A program made the translations under genes and the position numbers. 41,905 bases of DNA from Deferrisomatales bacterium (lineage in GTDB: Bacteria; Desulfobacterota; Deferrisomatia; Deferrisomatales; Deferrisomataceae): positions 1 through 41,905 of the forward strand of contig JAJRUI010000054.1 in NCBI GenBank assembly GCA_024277875.1, given 5' to 3'. Shown here piece after piece: positions 1-8,958 of the stretch. Below the pieces are notes generated by a model. That model worked only from the letters and a program-made list of their open reading frames with translations. It ran no database searches and was not told the origin of the DNA. Numbering within the stretch: position 1 is the stretch's first letter; every line of letters begins with the position of its first letter.

Positions 1-53
1 CGGCCACCGAGGCGGCCCGCCAGGCCCGGAAGCTCCTGGACGAAGGAGGATGA
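1..53 (+). CDS. C-terminal end of an unidentified upstream gene (partial)
   Basis: An open frame enters from the left edge and ends with TGA at 51-53. It encodes ATEAARQARKLLDEGG, a charged, probably helical tail. Its stop overlaps the ATG of the LysM gene by 4 nt (ATGA), and its last codons supply that gene's GGAGGA ribosome binding site, which suggests translational coupling. The fragment is too short to assign a family. I infer it is coding from the overlap geometry and the clean frame. Confidence 0.45.
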   Translation, partial: ATEAARQARKLLDEGG

Positions 54-1096
54 CCGTGCGATTCCTGCCCCGATGGCTCACCGTCGCCGCCGTGTTGCTC
101 GCGTCCTGCGCCGCGTTCGCCGAGGAGCCCCCGTACCGGGTGCAGGGCGGGGACACCCTGTGGGACCTGTCGGAGCGCTTCTGGAGCGACCCGACCACCT
201 GGCCCGAGTTGTGGGCCCGTAATCCCCAGATCCGCAACCCCCACCGGGTGTTCCCGGGCGATCCTGTGTGGCTCGACCGGCCCGAGGGGGCCCGCCGGGT
301 CATCCACCTGCCCGTGGTGCGGCTGGCACCCGGTGCCGGGCCGGCCGACGTGGCCGGAGCGGTCCCGGACGGCCGCGAGCAGACCGCCGCGGAGAAGGCT
401 GCGCAGCGGCGCCTGGCCGCGACACTGCCCCTGGGACGGCCCCGGGTGCAGGACTTCCTGTCGGCGCACCGCCTGCCCCGCCTCGGACGGGTGGACAACA
501 GCCTCCAGGAGAAGACGATCTACAGCGTGGGCGAGGACGTGCGGGTGGTGCTCGAGCCGGGTGTGTCGCTGGCCGTGGGCGAGCGGGTGTCGTTCGTGGA
601 CGACGCCACCGTGGTGACACACCCGGTCACCGGCCTCCAGGAGGGCTACCGGGTGGACGTACTCGGCCACGGCGTGGTCCGGGACGTGCTCGACGGGTTC
701 GTGCGGGTGCACATCGTCGCGGCCAACGGCGTCATCGACGAGGGCGGCGCGGTGGTGGCGTTCCTGCAACCGGTGTGGAAGGTCACGCTCAAGGAGGCGC
801 CGGTGCCCGTGGACGGGGTGATCCTCACCGGCCAGGGCGGCCAGTCCGTGTACTCCCAGGAAGAAGTCGTCTTCCTCGACCGGGGCAGACTCCACGGCCT
901 GGAGCCCGGCGTGGTGCTGGAGGTGCCGGTGACCGTGGCCGCCCGCTCTGCCGAGGGGCTCGTGGACCTCAGGGCCCCCCTGGCCCGCCTCGCTGTGGTG
1001 TCGGTGCAGGACAAGTTTGCGTCGTGTCTGGTGTTCCAGAGCCGGATGACCATCAAGGCCGGCGACCGGGTCGCGACCACGGCCTTTTCTCCTTGA
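50..1096 (+). CDS. Secreted LysM-domain protein
   Basis: This 348-aa envelope protein has an N-terminal export signal (hydrophobic stretch around residues 10-24). LASC at the end could be a lipobox, or signal peptidase I could cut after AFA, so lipidation is uncertain. A LysM domain follows at about residues 29-76 (YRVQGGDTLWDLSERF, then NPQI, then VFPGDPVWL). LysM modules bind N-acetylglucosamine-containing glycans, so the protein probably contacts peptidoglycan in the periplasm. The remaining 270 residues are a soluble beta-rich region that I do not recognise beyond similarity to LysM proteins of Deltaproteobacteria. The start is fixed by the GGAGGA and the ATGA overlap with the preceding frame. 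The stop codon lies inside the -35 box of the ffh promoter. Confidence 0.85.
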   Translation: MTVRFLPRWLTVAAVLLASCAAFAEEPPYRVQGGDTLWDLSERFWSDPTTWPELWARNPQIRNPHRVFPGDPVWLDRPEGARRVIHLPVVRLAPGAGPADVAGAVPDGREQTAAEKAAQRRLAATLPLGRPRVQDFLSAHRLPRLGRVDNSLQEKTIYSVGEDVRVVLEPGVSLAVGERVSFVDDATVVTHPVTGLQEGYRVDVLGHGVVRDVLDGFVRVHIVAANGVIDEGGAVVAFLQPVWKVTLKEAPVPVDGVILTGQGGQSVYSQEEVVFLDRGRLHGLEPGVVLEVPVTVAARSAEGLVDLRAPLARLAVVSVQDKFASCLVFQSRMTIKAGDRVATTAFSP

Positions 1097-1122
1097 CACC
1101 CTGACGATCCCCTCCCTATAGT
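1093..1122 (+). promoter_or_regulatory. Sigma70-type promoter for the ffh-rpsP-trmD operon
   Basis: TTGACA at 1093-1098 is separated by 18 nt from TATAGT at 1117-1122. This is a perfect -35 box and a 5/6 -10 box. The -35 box overlaps the stop codon of the LysM gene. The predicted transcript starts near 1129, about 50 nt before the ffh ATG. Confidence 0.75.
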
Positions 1123-1181
1123 CTGCGTTTCCTGAAAATCCGGGGAGTGTCCCGAGTTGCGTCCTCGGGACGGGGTCTGCC

Positions 1182-2543
1182 ATGTTCGACAGCCTTTCCG
1201 AGAAACTGGCCGGCGTCTTCAAGTCGCTCCGCGGCAAGGGGAAGCTGGGAGAGAAGGACGTAGAGGCGGCCATGCGTGAGGTGCGCCTGGCGCTCCTCGA
1301 GGCAGACGTCCACTACCGGGTGGTGAAGACGTTCGTCGCGGCGGTCAAGGACCGGGCCTGCGGCCAGGAGGTGATGCGCAGCCTCACCCCGGGCCAGATG
1401 GTGGTCAAGATCGTGCACGAGGAACTGGTCCGGATGATGGGCGAGCACTTCGCCCCGCTGGACCTGGGCGGCAAGCCGCCGGTGCCGATCCTGCTGGTGG
1501 GGCTCCAGGGGTCGGGCAAGACGACCAGCGCGGGCAAGCTGGCTCGCCAGCTGCGCAGGGACGCGCGCCGCCAGCCGTACCTGGTGCCGGCGGACGTGTA
1601 CCGGCCCGCGGCGATCCAGCAGCTCAAGAAGATCGCGGCGGACCTGGACGTCCCCGTTTTCGACACGGACCCGTCCGGGGATCCGGTGGAGATCTGCCGG
1701 CAGGCCCGGGACGAGGCGTACCGGGGCGGGTACGACACCCTGATCGTGGACACCGCGGGCCGGCTCCACGTGGACGAAGCCCTGATGGACGAGCTGCGCC
1801 GCATCCGGGACGCGCTGGAACCCCGCGAGATCCTGCTCGTGGCCGACGCGATGACCGGCCAGGATGCGGTGAACGTGGCCCGGGAGTTCGACCAGGCCCT
1901 GGGGATCACCGGGGTCGTCCTCACCAAGGCCGACGGCGATGCCCGGGGCGGTGCGGCCCTGTCGATCCAGGCGGTCACGAACAAGCCGATCAAGCTGGTG
2001 GGCGTGGGCGAGAAGCTGGACGCCCTGGAGGTGTTCCACCCCGACCGGATGGCGTCCCGGATCCTCGGCATGGGGGACGTGCTCAGCCTGATCGAGAAGG
2101 CCGAGCAGGCGATCAGCCGGGACGAGGCCGCCGACCTGGAGTCCAAGCTCCGGAAGAACGCGTTCACCCTGGAGGACTTCCGGGACCAGCTCAAGATGCT
2201 GCGCAAGCTCGGCAGCATGGAGGATCTGCTCAAGATGGTCCCGGGCGCGGGCCAGCTCAAGGGGGTCCAGCCCGACGAGGGGGAGCTGGTGCGGGTGGTG
2301 GCGATCGTGGACAGCATGACCCGGGAGGAGCGCCGCCGGCCCGAGATCCTCAACGCGAGCCGCCGCCGCCGGATCGCCCGGGGCAGCGGCACCCGGGTGG
2401 AGGACGTGAACCGCCTGATCAAGCGGTACCAGGAAGCCCGCAAGATGCTCAAGAAGATGAACCGACTGGGCCTCGGGTCCGGCAAAAAGGGCAAGCGCAT
2501 GCGCCGCCTGATGGGCCAGATGCCCGGCGGCATGCCGTTCTGA
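1182..2543 (+). CDS. ffh: Signal recognition particle GTPase Ffh
   Basis: Ffh is the protein subunit of SRP. It binds signal sequences of nascent membrane proteins and, with 4.5S RNA and FtsY, targets ribosomes to the inner membrane. The 453-aa protein has the N domain (1-95), the G domain with P-loop GLQGSGKTT at 107-115, DTAGR near 190 and [10 protein letters not shown] near 248, and the Met-rich M domain (about 300-453) ending [14 protein letters not shown]. The length is normal. The ATG at 1182 follows a weak GGGACGGGG purine stretch. It is the first gene of an operon with rpsP, rimM, trmD and rplS, a common bacterial arrangement. The SRP RNA gene is not in this window. Confidence 0.98.
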   Translation: MFDSLSEKLAGVFKSLRGKGKLGEKDVEAAMREVRLALLEADVHYRVVKTFVAAVKDRACGQEVMRSLTPGQMVVKIVHEELVRMMGEHFAPLDLGGKPPVPILLVGLQGSGKTTSAGKLARQLRRDARRQPYLVPADVYRPAAIQQLKKIAADLDVPVFDTDPSGDPVEICRQARDEAYRGGYDTLIVDTAGRLHVDEALMDELRRIRDALEPREILLVADAMTGQDAVNVAREFDQALGITGVVLTKADGDARGGAALSIQAVTNKPIKLVGVGEKLDALEVFHPDRMASRILGMGDVLSLIEKAEQAISRDEAADLESKLRKNAFTLEDFRDQLKMLRKLGSMEDLLKMVPGAGQLKGVQPDEGELVRVVAIVDSMTREERRRPEILNASRRRRIARGSGTRVEDVNRLIKRYQEARKMLKKMNRLGLGSGKKGKRMRRLMGQMPGGMPF

Positions 2544-2604
2544 ACCGGTATGGAAAACCGCCCCCTCCGGGGGCTCACGGGAAACCAAAAGGGAGAAACC
2601 GACC

Positions 2605-2880
2605 ATGGCCGTACGGATCCGTCTGGCTCGCCACGGCGCTAAGAAGCGCCCCTTCTACCGCATCGTGGCGGCTGACAGCCAGTCGCCCAGGGACGGGCGG
2701 TTCCTGGAGGTGCTCGGCACCTACAACCCCCTCACCGACCCGGCCACCATCTCGGTCAAAGAGGACCGGGTGCTCGAGTGGCTGAGCAACGGCGCCCAGC
2801 CGTCCGACACGGTGCGCAGCCTGCTGCGCAAGGCCGGGGTGCTGGCCAAGGCCAACGCCGGAAGCCAGGCCGAGGCCTGA
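2605..2880 (+). CDS. rpsP: Ribosomal protein bS16
   Basis: This 91-aa small-subunit protein starts [20 protein letters not shown], the typical bS16 opening, and retains the [14 protein letters not shown] segment. It binds 16S rRNA and assists 30S assembly. A purine-rich AAAGGGAGAAA ribosome binding site lies about 5 nt before the ATG. The 61-nt gap after ffh contains a small GC hairpin (2560-2574) without a T-tract, so read-through is expected. The KH-domain gene (khpA) that often follows rpsP is absent; rimM comes next directly. Confidence 0.97.
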   Translation: MAVRIRLARHGAKKRPFYRIVAADSQSPRDGRFLEVLGTYNPLTDPATISVKEDRVLEWLSNGAQPSDTVRSLLRKAGVLAKANAGSQAEA

Positions 2881-2903
2881 TTCCCCTGCCCCGGCCGGCG
2901 ACC

Positions 2904-3416
2904 GTGGCGCGCGCACGGCGGGTGGCCGTGGGCCGGGTCGGCCGGCCCCACGGGGTGCGGGGGGAGGTGCGGGTGGACCCGAGGGGGGGGCTGCCCCGGG
3001 GGCTGGAGGGGTACTCCCGGTTCTACCTGGACCGGGATGGCGCCGTGACCCCGGTGGAGGTGGAGGCGTACCGGCCCCACGGCCGGTTCGTGCTGGTGAA
3101 GTTTCGGGGGGTGGACACCCCGGAGGCGGCCCGGGCCCTCACCCACGCGGTGCTGTGCGTGGACCGGGACGAGCTGCCGCCCCTGGCGCCGGGGGAGTAC
3201 TACCACGTGGACCTGCTCGGGTGCCGGGTGGAGGACGAGGGCGGCGCGGACCTGGGCCGGGTGGCGGACGTGTTCGCGTCGGGCGCCCACGACGTGCTGG
3301 TGATCCGGGAGGGGCGCCGGGAGTGGATGCTGCCGGTGGTGGTCCGGTGGGTGGTCTCCATCGACTGCGACGCGGGGGTCGTGAAGGTCCGCCCGCCCGA
3401 GGGGCTCCGGGAATGA
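2904..3416 (+). CDS. rimM: Ribosome maturation factor RimM
   Basis: RimM binds ribosomal protein uS19 and aids maturation of the 30S head. The 170-aa product opens with VAVGRVGRPHGVRGEVRV, the family's N-terminal signature. It has a C-terminal PRC-barrel half with EYYHVDLLGCRVEDEGG and ends in the usual WMLPVV...VD...V pattern. The frame stays open upstream into rpsP, so the start is a choice. GTG at 2904 gives the normal family length; GTG at 2922 is the alternative. No strong Shine-Dalgarno is visible, so coupling to rpsP is likely. The stop overlaps the trmD ATG (ATGA). Confidence 0.93.
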   Translation: MARARRVAVGRVGRPHGVRGEVRVDPRGGLPRGLEGYSRFYLDRDGAVTPVEVEAYRPHGRFVLVKFRGVDTPEAARALTHAVLCVDRDELPPLAPGEYYHVDLLGCRVEDEGGADLGRVADVFASGAHDVLVIREGRREWMLPVVVRWVVSIDCDAGVVKVRPPEGLRE

Positions 3417-4147
3417 GGATCTCGGTGGTCACCCTGTTCCCGGAGTACTTCCGGGGCCCCCTGGAGACCGGCATCCTGGGCCGGGCCGCGGACCAGGGCT
3501 TGGTGGCCGTGGACCTGGTGGATCTCAGGCCGTTCGGCGAGGGGCGCCACCAGGTGACCGACGACTACCCGTTCGGCGGCGGCGCCGGCATGGTGATGAA
3601 GCCCGGGCCGGTGGTGGACGCGATCGACCGGGTGCGGGCCGGCCGGCCGGGGGTCCGGGTGGCCCTGCTGAGCCCCCAGGGGCGGCGGTTCGACCAGGCC
3701 GTGGCCCGGGAGTACGCGGCCCTCGACGCGTTCGCCCTGGTGTGCGGCCGGTACGAGGGGTTCGACGAGCGGGTCCGGGCGTTCGTGGACGACGAACTCT
3801 CGGTGGGAGACTTCGTGCTGATGGGCGGCGAGGCGGCGGCCCTGGCCGTGATCGAGGCCACGGCCCGGCTCGTGCCCGGTGTGCTGGGCGACGCCCGGTC
3901 CCCGGCCGAGGAGAGCCACGCGGACGGGTTGCTGGAGTACCCCCAGTACACCCGCCCCCGGGAGTTCCGGGGCCTGGCGGTGCCCGAGGTGCTCCTTTCG
4001 GGCCACCACGGCCGGATCGCCGAGTGGCGCAGGGAGCAGGCCGTGATCCGCACGGCCCGGCGCCGGCCCGACCTGCTGGAGCGGGCCGACCTGACCGGCG
4101 CCGAACGGGCGCTGGCCCGCCGGACGCGGGGCCCGGGCAGCGGATGA
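3413..4147 (+). CDS. trmD: tRNA (guanine-37-N1) methyltransferase TrmD
   Basis: TrmD methylates G37 of tRNAs with a G at position 36, using S-adenosylmethionine, and so prevents +1 frameshifts. The 244-aa protein has the N-terminal SPOUT (trefoil-knot) domain: [27 protein letters not shown] (51-64), LSPQG (86-90), GRYEGFDER (112-120) and S130-VGD133-FVLMGGE140. The catalytic Asp is expected in the SVGDFVL segment. The C-terminal tRNA-binding domain contains QYTRP and the VLLSGHH segment. The ATG overlaps the rimM TGA, and the gene's own TGA overlaps the next ATG, so three genes in a row are translationally coupled. Confidence 0.97.
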   Translation: MRISVVTLFPEYFRGPLETGILGRAADQGLVAVDLVDLRPFGEGRHQVTDDYPFGGGAGMVMKPGPVVDAIDRVRAGRPGVRVALLSPQGRRFDQAVAREYAALDAFALVCGRYEGFDERVRAFVDDELSVGDFVLMGGEAAALAVIEATARLVPGVLGDARSPAEESHADGLLEYPQYTRPREFRGLAVPEVLLSGHHGRIAEWRREQAVIRTARRRPDLLERADLTGAERALARRTRGPGSG

Positions 4148-4704
4148 ACGACCGGGTGTGGCTGGCCCTGGTCCACCATCCCACCCTGGACCGGGGCGGG
4201 CGGGTGGTGTCCACGGCGGTGACCCCCCTGGACGTGCACGACCTGGCGCGGCTGGCCCGCACCTACGGCCTGGGAGGCGTCTACCTGGTGACGCCCCTGG
4301 CCGCCCAGCGGGAGTTGGTGGGGGACCTGCTGGCCCACTGGACCCGGGGAGCTGGCGCGCGGCTCAACCCGTGCCGGCGGGAGGCCCTGGAGCGGGTCGA
4401 ACTGGTGGCCGGCCTGGACGACGCACGGGGCAGCCTGGAGGCGCGAACCGGGCGCGGCGCGCTGGTGGTGGGCACCAGCGCCCGGCCAGGAGACGACCGG
4501 GTGCCGTTCGGCCGTGCCCGGGAGCGGATCGCGGACCACCCGGGGCCGGTGCTCCTGGTGCTGGGCACCGGGTGGGGCCTGGCGCCCGAGGGGCTGGCCG
4601 CGTGCCAGTGGGTGCTGGAGCCGGTGCGGGGCGCCGGCGCCTACAACCACCTGTCGGTGCGATCCGCGGCGTCGATCGTGGTGGACCGGCTGTTCGGCCG
4701 GTGA
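4144..4704 (+). CDS. SPOUT-like RNA methyltransferase (PF09936-type)
   Basis: This 186-aa protein ([13 protein letters not shown]...) resembles the SAM-dependent RNA methyltransferase family found between trmD and rplS in Deltaproteobacteria, Aquificae and Thermotogae. Features of a trefoil-knot fold are [12 protein letters not shown] (substrate side), [14 protein letters not shown] (the SAM-loop strand and turn), and a C-terminal [19 protein letters not shown] segment, which matches the knot-forming helix region of SPOUT enzymes. The RNA target is unknown. Position in a tRNA/ribosome operon suggests rRNA or tRNA. It starts within the trmD stop (ATGA) and ends 80 nt before rplS. Confidence 0.82.
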   Translation: MNDRVWLALVHHPTLDRGGRVVSTAVTPLDVHDLARLARTYGLGGVYLVTPLAAQRELVGDLLAHWTRGAGARLNPCRREALERVELVAGLDDARGSLEARTGRGALVVGTSARPGDDRVPFGRARERIADHPGPVLLVLGTGWGLAPEGLAACQWVLEPVRGAGAYNHLSVRSAASIVVDRLFGR

Positions 4705-4784
4705 GGCCGGCGCGCACCCGGGCGGGGCGGGGACGAAAGAACGATTCGAACGACTGTTGCGATCACCGTGCGAGGAGATTCGTC

Positions 4785-5132
4785 ATGAACATCATCGACC
4801 AGCTCGACCGCGAACAGATGCGGATGGACGTGCCGTACCTGCGGTCCGGGGACAAGGTCCGGGTGCACTACCGGATCAAGGAGGGGGAGAAGGTCCGCAC
4901 CCAGGTGTTCGAAGGGGTGCTGATCGCCCAGAGGCGCGGTGGCGCCGGCGCCACGATCACCGTGCGCAAGGTCAGCTTCGGGGTGGGCGTGGAGCGGATC
5001 TTCCCCCTGCACAGCCCCCGGATCGAGCGGATCGAGATCACCAGCCACAGCAAGGTCCGCCGGTCCAAGCTGTACTACCTGCGCGGCCTGCGGGGCAAGG
5101 CGGCCCGGCTCAAGGAACGCCGCTTCTCCTGA
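4785..5132 (+). CDS. rplS: Ribosomal protein bL19
   Basis: This is a 115-aa large-subunit protein at the 30S-50S interface. It opens [20 protein letters not shown] and carries the bL19 hallmarks [41 protein letters not shown] and [30 protein letters not shown] about 8 nt upstream of the ATG is a good ribosome binding site. The 80-nt leader after the SPOUT gene shows no clear promoter, so expression from the ffh promoter is likely. Confidence 0.98.
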   Translation: MNIIDQLDREQMRMDVPYLRSGDKVRVHYRIKEGEKVRTQVFEGVLIAQRRGGAGATITVRKVSFGVGVERIFPLHSPRIERIEITSHSKVRRSKLYYLRGLRGKAARLKERRFS

Positions 5133-5148
5133 GCCCGGCCTGCCCGCC

Positions 5149-5823
5149 GTGCCCCCCTGCCCGGCTGCGCCCCGACCCCTGGCGGACGACCCGGATGCAG
5201 CGGCGTTCGCCCTGGGCCACGTGCGGGTGTGCGGGGTGGACGAGGTGGGCCGCGGTCCCCTGGCCGGGCCGGTGGTGGCCGCGGCCGTTGTGCTGCCGCC
5301 GGACGCACGCCTGCCGGGGCTCGGCGACTCCAAGCGGCTGACCCCGGCGACCCGGGCGCGGCTGGTGCCCGAGATCCGGGCCGCGGCCGTGGCCGTGGGG
5401 CTCGGCCTGGCAGACCCGGCCGAGATTGACCGGATCAACATCCTCCAGGCGAGTCTCCAGGCCATGGCCCGGGCCGTGGCCGCCCTCCCGTGCGTCCCGG
5501 ACTACCTGCTGGTGGACGGCGTGCACCCGGTGCCCGTGGACCTGCCCCAGCAGACCCTGGTCCGGGGCGACGCCCGGTCCCGGTGCGTGGCCGCGGCCAG
5601 CGTGGTCGCCAAGGAACACCGGGACGCTCTGATGCGCGCGTTCGCCCGGGAGTTCCCGGGCTACGGGTTCGAAGACCACAAGGGCTACCCCACCGCGGCC
5701 CACCGGGCCGCCCTGCGCCGCCTGGGGCCCAGCCCCCTGCACCGCACCACCTTCCGGGGGGTGCGCGAGCTGTGCGGCGGCCCGGCCCAGCCCGACCTGT
5801 TCCCCGGGGAGGGGGCGCCGTGA
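5149..5823 (+). CDS. rnhB: Ribonuclease HII
   Basis: RNase HII nicks DNA 5' of single ribonucleotides embedded in duplex DNA, starting ribonucleotide excision repair. The motif VCGVDEVGRGPLAGPVV holds the catalytic D31-E32 pair and the GRG binding motif. D60-SKRL, LLVDG, ASVVAKEHRD and HKGYPTAAHRAAL follow in the family order. The frame has no ATG start. GTG at 5149 gives 224 aa, normal for RnhB; GTG at 5221 would leave only a few residues before the catalytic Asp. The gene follows rplS by 16 nt. Its end overlaps yraN by 4 nt (GTGA). Confidence 0.95.
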   Translation: MPPCPAAPRPLADDPDAAAFALGHVRVCGVDEVGRGPLAGPVVAAAVVLPPDARLPGLGDSKRLTPATRARLVPEIRAAAVAVGLGLADPAEIDRINILQASLQAMARAVAALPCVPDYLLVDGVHPVPVDLPQQTLVRGDARSRCVAAASVVAKEHRDALMRAFAREFPGYGFEDHKGYPTAAHRAALRRLGPSPLHRTTFRGVRELCGGPAQPDLFPGEGAP

Positions 5824-6179
5824 GCCGGGAGCTGGGCGGCCGGGGCGAGGCGTGGGCCGTGCGCCGGCTCGAGCAGCTCGGCTACCGGATCGTCGAGCGC
5901 AACTACCGGTGTCCCCTGGGCGAGATCGACTGCGTGGCCGTGCATCGCGGCACGGTGGTGTTCCTGGAGGTCAAGGCCCGGGCCACGGCGGCCTACGGCG
6001 ACCCCCTGGAGGCGGTTGACCGGCGTAAGCGCCGTAAGCTGACCCGCCTGGCCCAGTACTACGTGGCCGAGAAGAATCTCCACGGCGCCCCCTTGCGGTT
6101 CGACGTGGTGGCCGTGCGGGTCGACGGCGGCGAGCCCCGGGTGGACGTGATCGAGAACGCGTTCGACGCGGCCGAGTGA
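5820..6179 (+). CDS. yraN: UPF0102/YraN endonuclease-like protein
   Basis: This 119-aa member of the YraN family has a PD-(D/E)XK nuclease-like fold and unproven function. It shows RGEAWAVRRLEQLGYRIVERNYR, then GEIDCVAVHRGTVVFLEVKAR, which carries the family's E-x-D...E-V-K putative metal-binding pattern. It starts at GTG overlapping the rnhB stop. The rnhB-yraN pairing recurs in many bacteria and hints at a nucleic-acid repair role, but that is inference. Confidence 0.9.
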   Translation: MSRELGGRGEAWAVRRLEQLGYRIVERNYRCPLGEIDCVAVHRGTVVFLEVKARATAAYGDPLEAVDRRKRRKLTRLAQYYVAEKNLHGAPLRFDVVAVRVDGGEPRVDVIENAFDAAE

Positions 6180-6182
6180 CGG

Positions 6183-6209
6183 TTTCCGCGCCCCCTCCTT
6201 TGTGATACA
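6183..6209 (+). promoter_or_regulatory. Possible promoter for gyrA
   Basis: An extended -10-like TGTGATACA (6201-6209) follows TTTCCG (6183-6188) at short spacing. The 66-nt gap before gyrA is enough for a promoter, and gyrA is functionally separate from the upstream operon. The match is weak. Confidence 0.3.
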
Positions 6210-6245
6210 AGACCGGCGACGTTCCAGCACAGACCGGGAGATCCC

Positions 6246-8693
6246 ATGAACACCACCTCCGTCCGCCTGCCCGTGGCCATCGAAGAGGAGATGAAGCGCT
6301 CCTACATGGATTACGCCATGAGCGTGATCATCGGACGCGCCCTGCCCGACGTGCGCGACGGGCTCAAGCCCGTCCACCGGCGGGTGCTCTTCGCGATGCA
6401 CGACCTCGGGAACCGGTGGGACAAGCCCTACAAGAAGTCGGCCCGCGTGGTCGGCGACGTGATCGGCAAGTATCACCCCCACGGCGACTCCGCGGTGTAC
6501 GACACCCTGGTTCGCATGGCCCAGGACTTCAGCCTGCGCTACCCCCTGGTGGAGGGCCAGGGCAACTTCGGCTCGATCGACGGCGACGCCCCGGCCGCCA
6601 TGCGGTACACCGAGGTGCGCATGGCCAAGGTGGCCGGCGAGATGCTCGCCGACATCGACATGGAGACGGTGGACTTCATCCCCAACTACGACGGCTCCCT
6701 GGAGGAGCCCGTGGTGCTGCCCAGCCGGATCCCGAACCTGCTGGCCAACGGAAGCTCGGGCATCGCGGTGGGCATGAGCACCAACATCCCGCCCCACAAC
6801 CTGGGTGAGCTGTGCCAGGCCCTGGTGATGCTGGTGCGCAACCCGGACACCTCGGTGGACGAGATCCTCGGGGTGCTGCCCGGGCCGGACTTCCCCACGG
6901 GCGCGTTCATCTACGGCACCCGGGGCATCCGGGAGGCGTACCACACCGGCCGGGGGGTGATCCGGCTGCGGGCCCGGGCGGTGGTGGAGCGCCACCCCCG
7001 CACTGGCCGCGAGGCGATCGTGGTCACCGAAGTGCCGTACGCCGTGAACAAGGCCAAGCTCCTCGAGGAGATCGCGGCCCTGGTCCGGGACAAGAAGCTC
7101 GACGGCATCTCCGACCTGCGGGACGAGTCCGACCGGGACGGCCTGCGGGTGGTGATCGAACTCAAGCGGGGCGAGGAGCCCCGGATCGTGCTCAACCACC
7201 TGTACAAGCACACCCGCATGGAGGTGGCGTTCGGGATCAACCTGCTCGCGATCGTGGACAACCAGCCCCGGGTGCTCACGATCAGGGAGGCCCTGGTCCA
7301 CTACATCGAGCACCGGCGGGAGGTCACGGTCCGCAAGACCCACCACCGGCTGCGCAAGGCCCGGGAGCGCGCCCACGTGCTCGAGGGGTTCAAGATCGCC
7401 CTGGACAACCTGGACGCGGTGATCGCCCTGATCCGGGCCAGCGCGTCCCCGGCCGAGGCCCGCGCCGGGCTGATGGAACGGTTCGGCCTGTCCGAGATCC
7501 AGGCCAGGGCGATCCTCGACCTCCGGCTGCACCGGCTCACCGGCCTGGAGCGCGACAAGATCCTGGACGAGTACCGGCAGGTGCTCGCCCTGATCGCGGA
7601 ACTCGAGGGCATCCTGGCCGACGAGCGCAAGGTGTCCGAGATCCTGGTGGAGGAGTTCGAGGCCGTGGCGGCCCGGTACGGGGACGAGCGGCGCACCGAG
7701 ATCGTGGAGCGCACCGAAGAGATCACCATCGAGGACCTCATCGCCGAGGAGGAGATGGTGGTCACCATCAGCCACACGGGCTACATCAAGCGCAACCCCG
7801 TGTCGCTGTACCGCAGCCAGCGGCGGGGCGGCAAGGGCCGCATGGGCATGACCCCCAAAGAGACCGACTTCGTCGAGCACCTGTTCGTGGCCAGCACCCA
7901 CTCGTACATCCTGTTCTTTAGCGACCGGGGCAAGGTGTACTGGCTCAAGGTCCACGAACTGCCCCAGGCCGGGGCCGCGGCCCGGGGCAAGGCCGTGGTG
8001 AACCTGCTGCCCATCGAGAAGGGCGAGGCGATCTCGGCCTACCTGCCGGTGCGGGAGTTCAAGGAGGGGTACTACGTGTTCCTGGCCACCCGCAACGGCG
8101 TGGTCAAGAAGACCGATCTGATGGCCTACGCAAAGGCGTGGAAGAACCGGGGCATCCAGGCGATCACCCTGGACGACGGCGACGACCTGATCGCGACCCG
8201 GATCACCGACGGCGACCAGGAGATCGTGCTCAGCACCCGCAACGGGCTGGCCATCCGGTTCCACGAGGCCGACGTGCGGCCCACCGGCCGGTCCAGCCGG
8301 GGGGTCAAGGGCATCGACCTCGCGGCCGGGGACGCGGTGGTGGCTGCCGACGTGGTGCGGGAGGGCACGACCCTGCTGTCGGTCACCGAGAACGGATTCG
8401 GCAAGCGCACCGCCCTGGACGAGTACCGGCGCCAGTCCCGGGGCGGCAAGGGCATCATCACCATCAAGACCACCGACCGCAACGGCCCGGTGTGCGGGGT
8501 GCTGGCCGTGGAGGAGGGCGACCAGGTGATCCTGATCTCGTCGAGCGGCAAGCTCATCCGCACCGCGGTGGCCGGCATCCCCACCATCGGCCGCAACACC
8601 CAGGGGGTCACCCTGTTCGACGTGGAGCCGGGCGAGACCGTGGCGTCCGTGGCCAGGGTGGTGGAGGTGGACGAGGTGGAGCCGGAGGGATAG
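6246..8693 (+). CDS. gyrA: DNA gyrase subunit A
   Basis: GyrA is the breakage-reunion subunit of gyrase, which introduces negative supercoils with GyrB. The 815-aa protein has [20 protein letters not shown] at its start and RYTEVRM with the active-site tyrosine Y121. The quinolone-resistance region is HPHGDS82AVYD86, the susceptible-type Ser/Asp configuration. The GyrA box QRRGGKG begins near residue 525, ahead of the six-bladed C-terminal beta-pinwheel that wraps DNA; this distinguishes it from ParC. GGGAGA just before the ATG is a good ribosome binding site. The gene ends before a long untranslated gap with hairpins. Confidence 0.98.
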   Translation: MNTTSVRLPVAIEEEMKRSYMDYAMSVIIGRALPDVRDGLKPVHRRVLFAMHDLGNRWDKPYKKSARVVGDVIGKYHPHGDSAVYDTLVRMAQDFSLRYPLVEGQGNFGSIDGDAPAAMRYTEVRMAKVAGEMLADIDMETVDFIPNYDGSLEEPVVLPSRIPNLLANGSSGIAVGMSTNIPPHNLGELCQALVMLVRNPDTSVDEILGVLPGPDFPTGAFIYGTRGIREAYHTGRGVIRLRARAVVERHPRTGREAIVVTEVPYAVNKAKLLEEIAALVRDKKLDGISDLRDESDRDGLRVVIELKRGEEPRIVLNHLYKHTRMEVAFGINLLAIVDNQPRVLTIREALVHYIEHRREVTVRKTHHRLRKARERAHVLEGFKIALDNLDAVIALIRASASPAEARAGLMERFGLSEIQARAILDLRLHRLTGLERDKILDEYRQVLALIAELEGILADERKVSEILVEEFEAVAARYGDERRTEIVERTEEITIEDLIAEEEMVVTISHTGYIKRNPVSLYRSQRRGGKGRMGMTPKETDFVEHLFVASTHSYILFFSDRGKVYWLKVHELPQAGAAARGKAVVNLLPIEKGEAISAYLPVREFKEGYYVFLATRNGVVKKTDLMAYAKAWKNRGIQAITLDDGDDLIATRITDGDQEIVLSTRNGLAIRFHEADVRPTGRSSRGVKGIDLAAGDAVVAADVVREGTTLLSVTENGFGKRTALDEYRRQSRGGKGIITIKTTDRNGPVCGVLAVEEGDQVILISSSGKLIRTAVAGIPTIGRNTQGVTLFDVEPGETVASVARVVEVDEVEPEG

Positions 8694-8713
8694 GTCCCGC
8701 CGCCGTTTCCCAG

Positions 8714-8759
8714 GTGCGAACGGGCGCGCCCGCCACCTGGCGGGCGCGCCCGTTCGCAC
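8714..8759 (+). terminator. 22-bp perfect inverted repeat after gyrA
   Basis: The left arm 8714-8735 is exactly complementary to the right arm 8738-8759, with a 2-nt centre. The arms begin GTGCGAACGGGCGCGCCCGC. The structure starts 20 nt after the gyrA stop. There is no T-tract, so it may be an RNA-stabilising or attenuating hairpin rather than a full terminator. Confidence 0.5.
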
Positions 8760-8831
8760 GTCTGGGCCCGCCGGTTCCGGGCCGGTCCGCCCCGGGCGGT
8801 CCGGCTCGCTTCACACGGGTGCTTCCCTGCG

Positions 8832-8867
8832 GGTACGGGGGCGCGCCCCGTGCCGGGGAACTTTTTT
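8832..8867 (+). terminator. Rho-independent terminator downstream of gyrA
   Basis: GGTACGGGG (8832-8840) pairs with CCCCGTGCC (8846-8854), with one G-T wobble. GGGGAAC and six consecutive T (8862-8867) follow. A shorter alternative stem CCCCG/CGGGG sits next to the T run. This is the only classical terminator between gyrA and the pil operon. Confidence 0.65.
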
Positions 8868-8929
8868 CCTCAAGTGGCGGCCCCGGGTGACCGATCAAGG
8901 GTTTCATGGTGCCCACCGTTGTGGGCTTC

Positions 8930-8958
8930 TTGACACATACAGGGGGCTCCGTTACGAT
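8930..8958 (+). promoter_or_regulatory. Sigma70-type promoter of the pilM operon
   Basis: TTGACA (8930-8935) and TACGAT (8953-8958) are separated by exactly 17 nt. The perfect palindrome GCCGGT-TT-ACCGGC (8962-8975) sits at the expected transcription start. It could be an operator or a 5'-end stabilising hairpin. Confidence 0.7.

Noticed and set aside
2560-2574. GC hairpin between ffh and rpsP as a terminator
   Set aside because: The stem is only 6 bp and has no T-tract, and the downstream genes belong to the same conserved operon.
6246-8693. Calling the topoisomerase subunit ParC
   Set aside because: The GyrA box QRRGGKG and a full-length C-terminal pinwheel support gyrase.
5685-8759. A 1024-codon open frame on the minus strand antisense to gyrA
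   Set aside because: It is His/Asp/Gly/Leu-rich low-complexity protein with no domain, runs exactly opposite gyrA, and is expected from GC-rich third-position bias.
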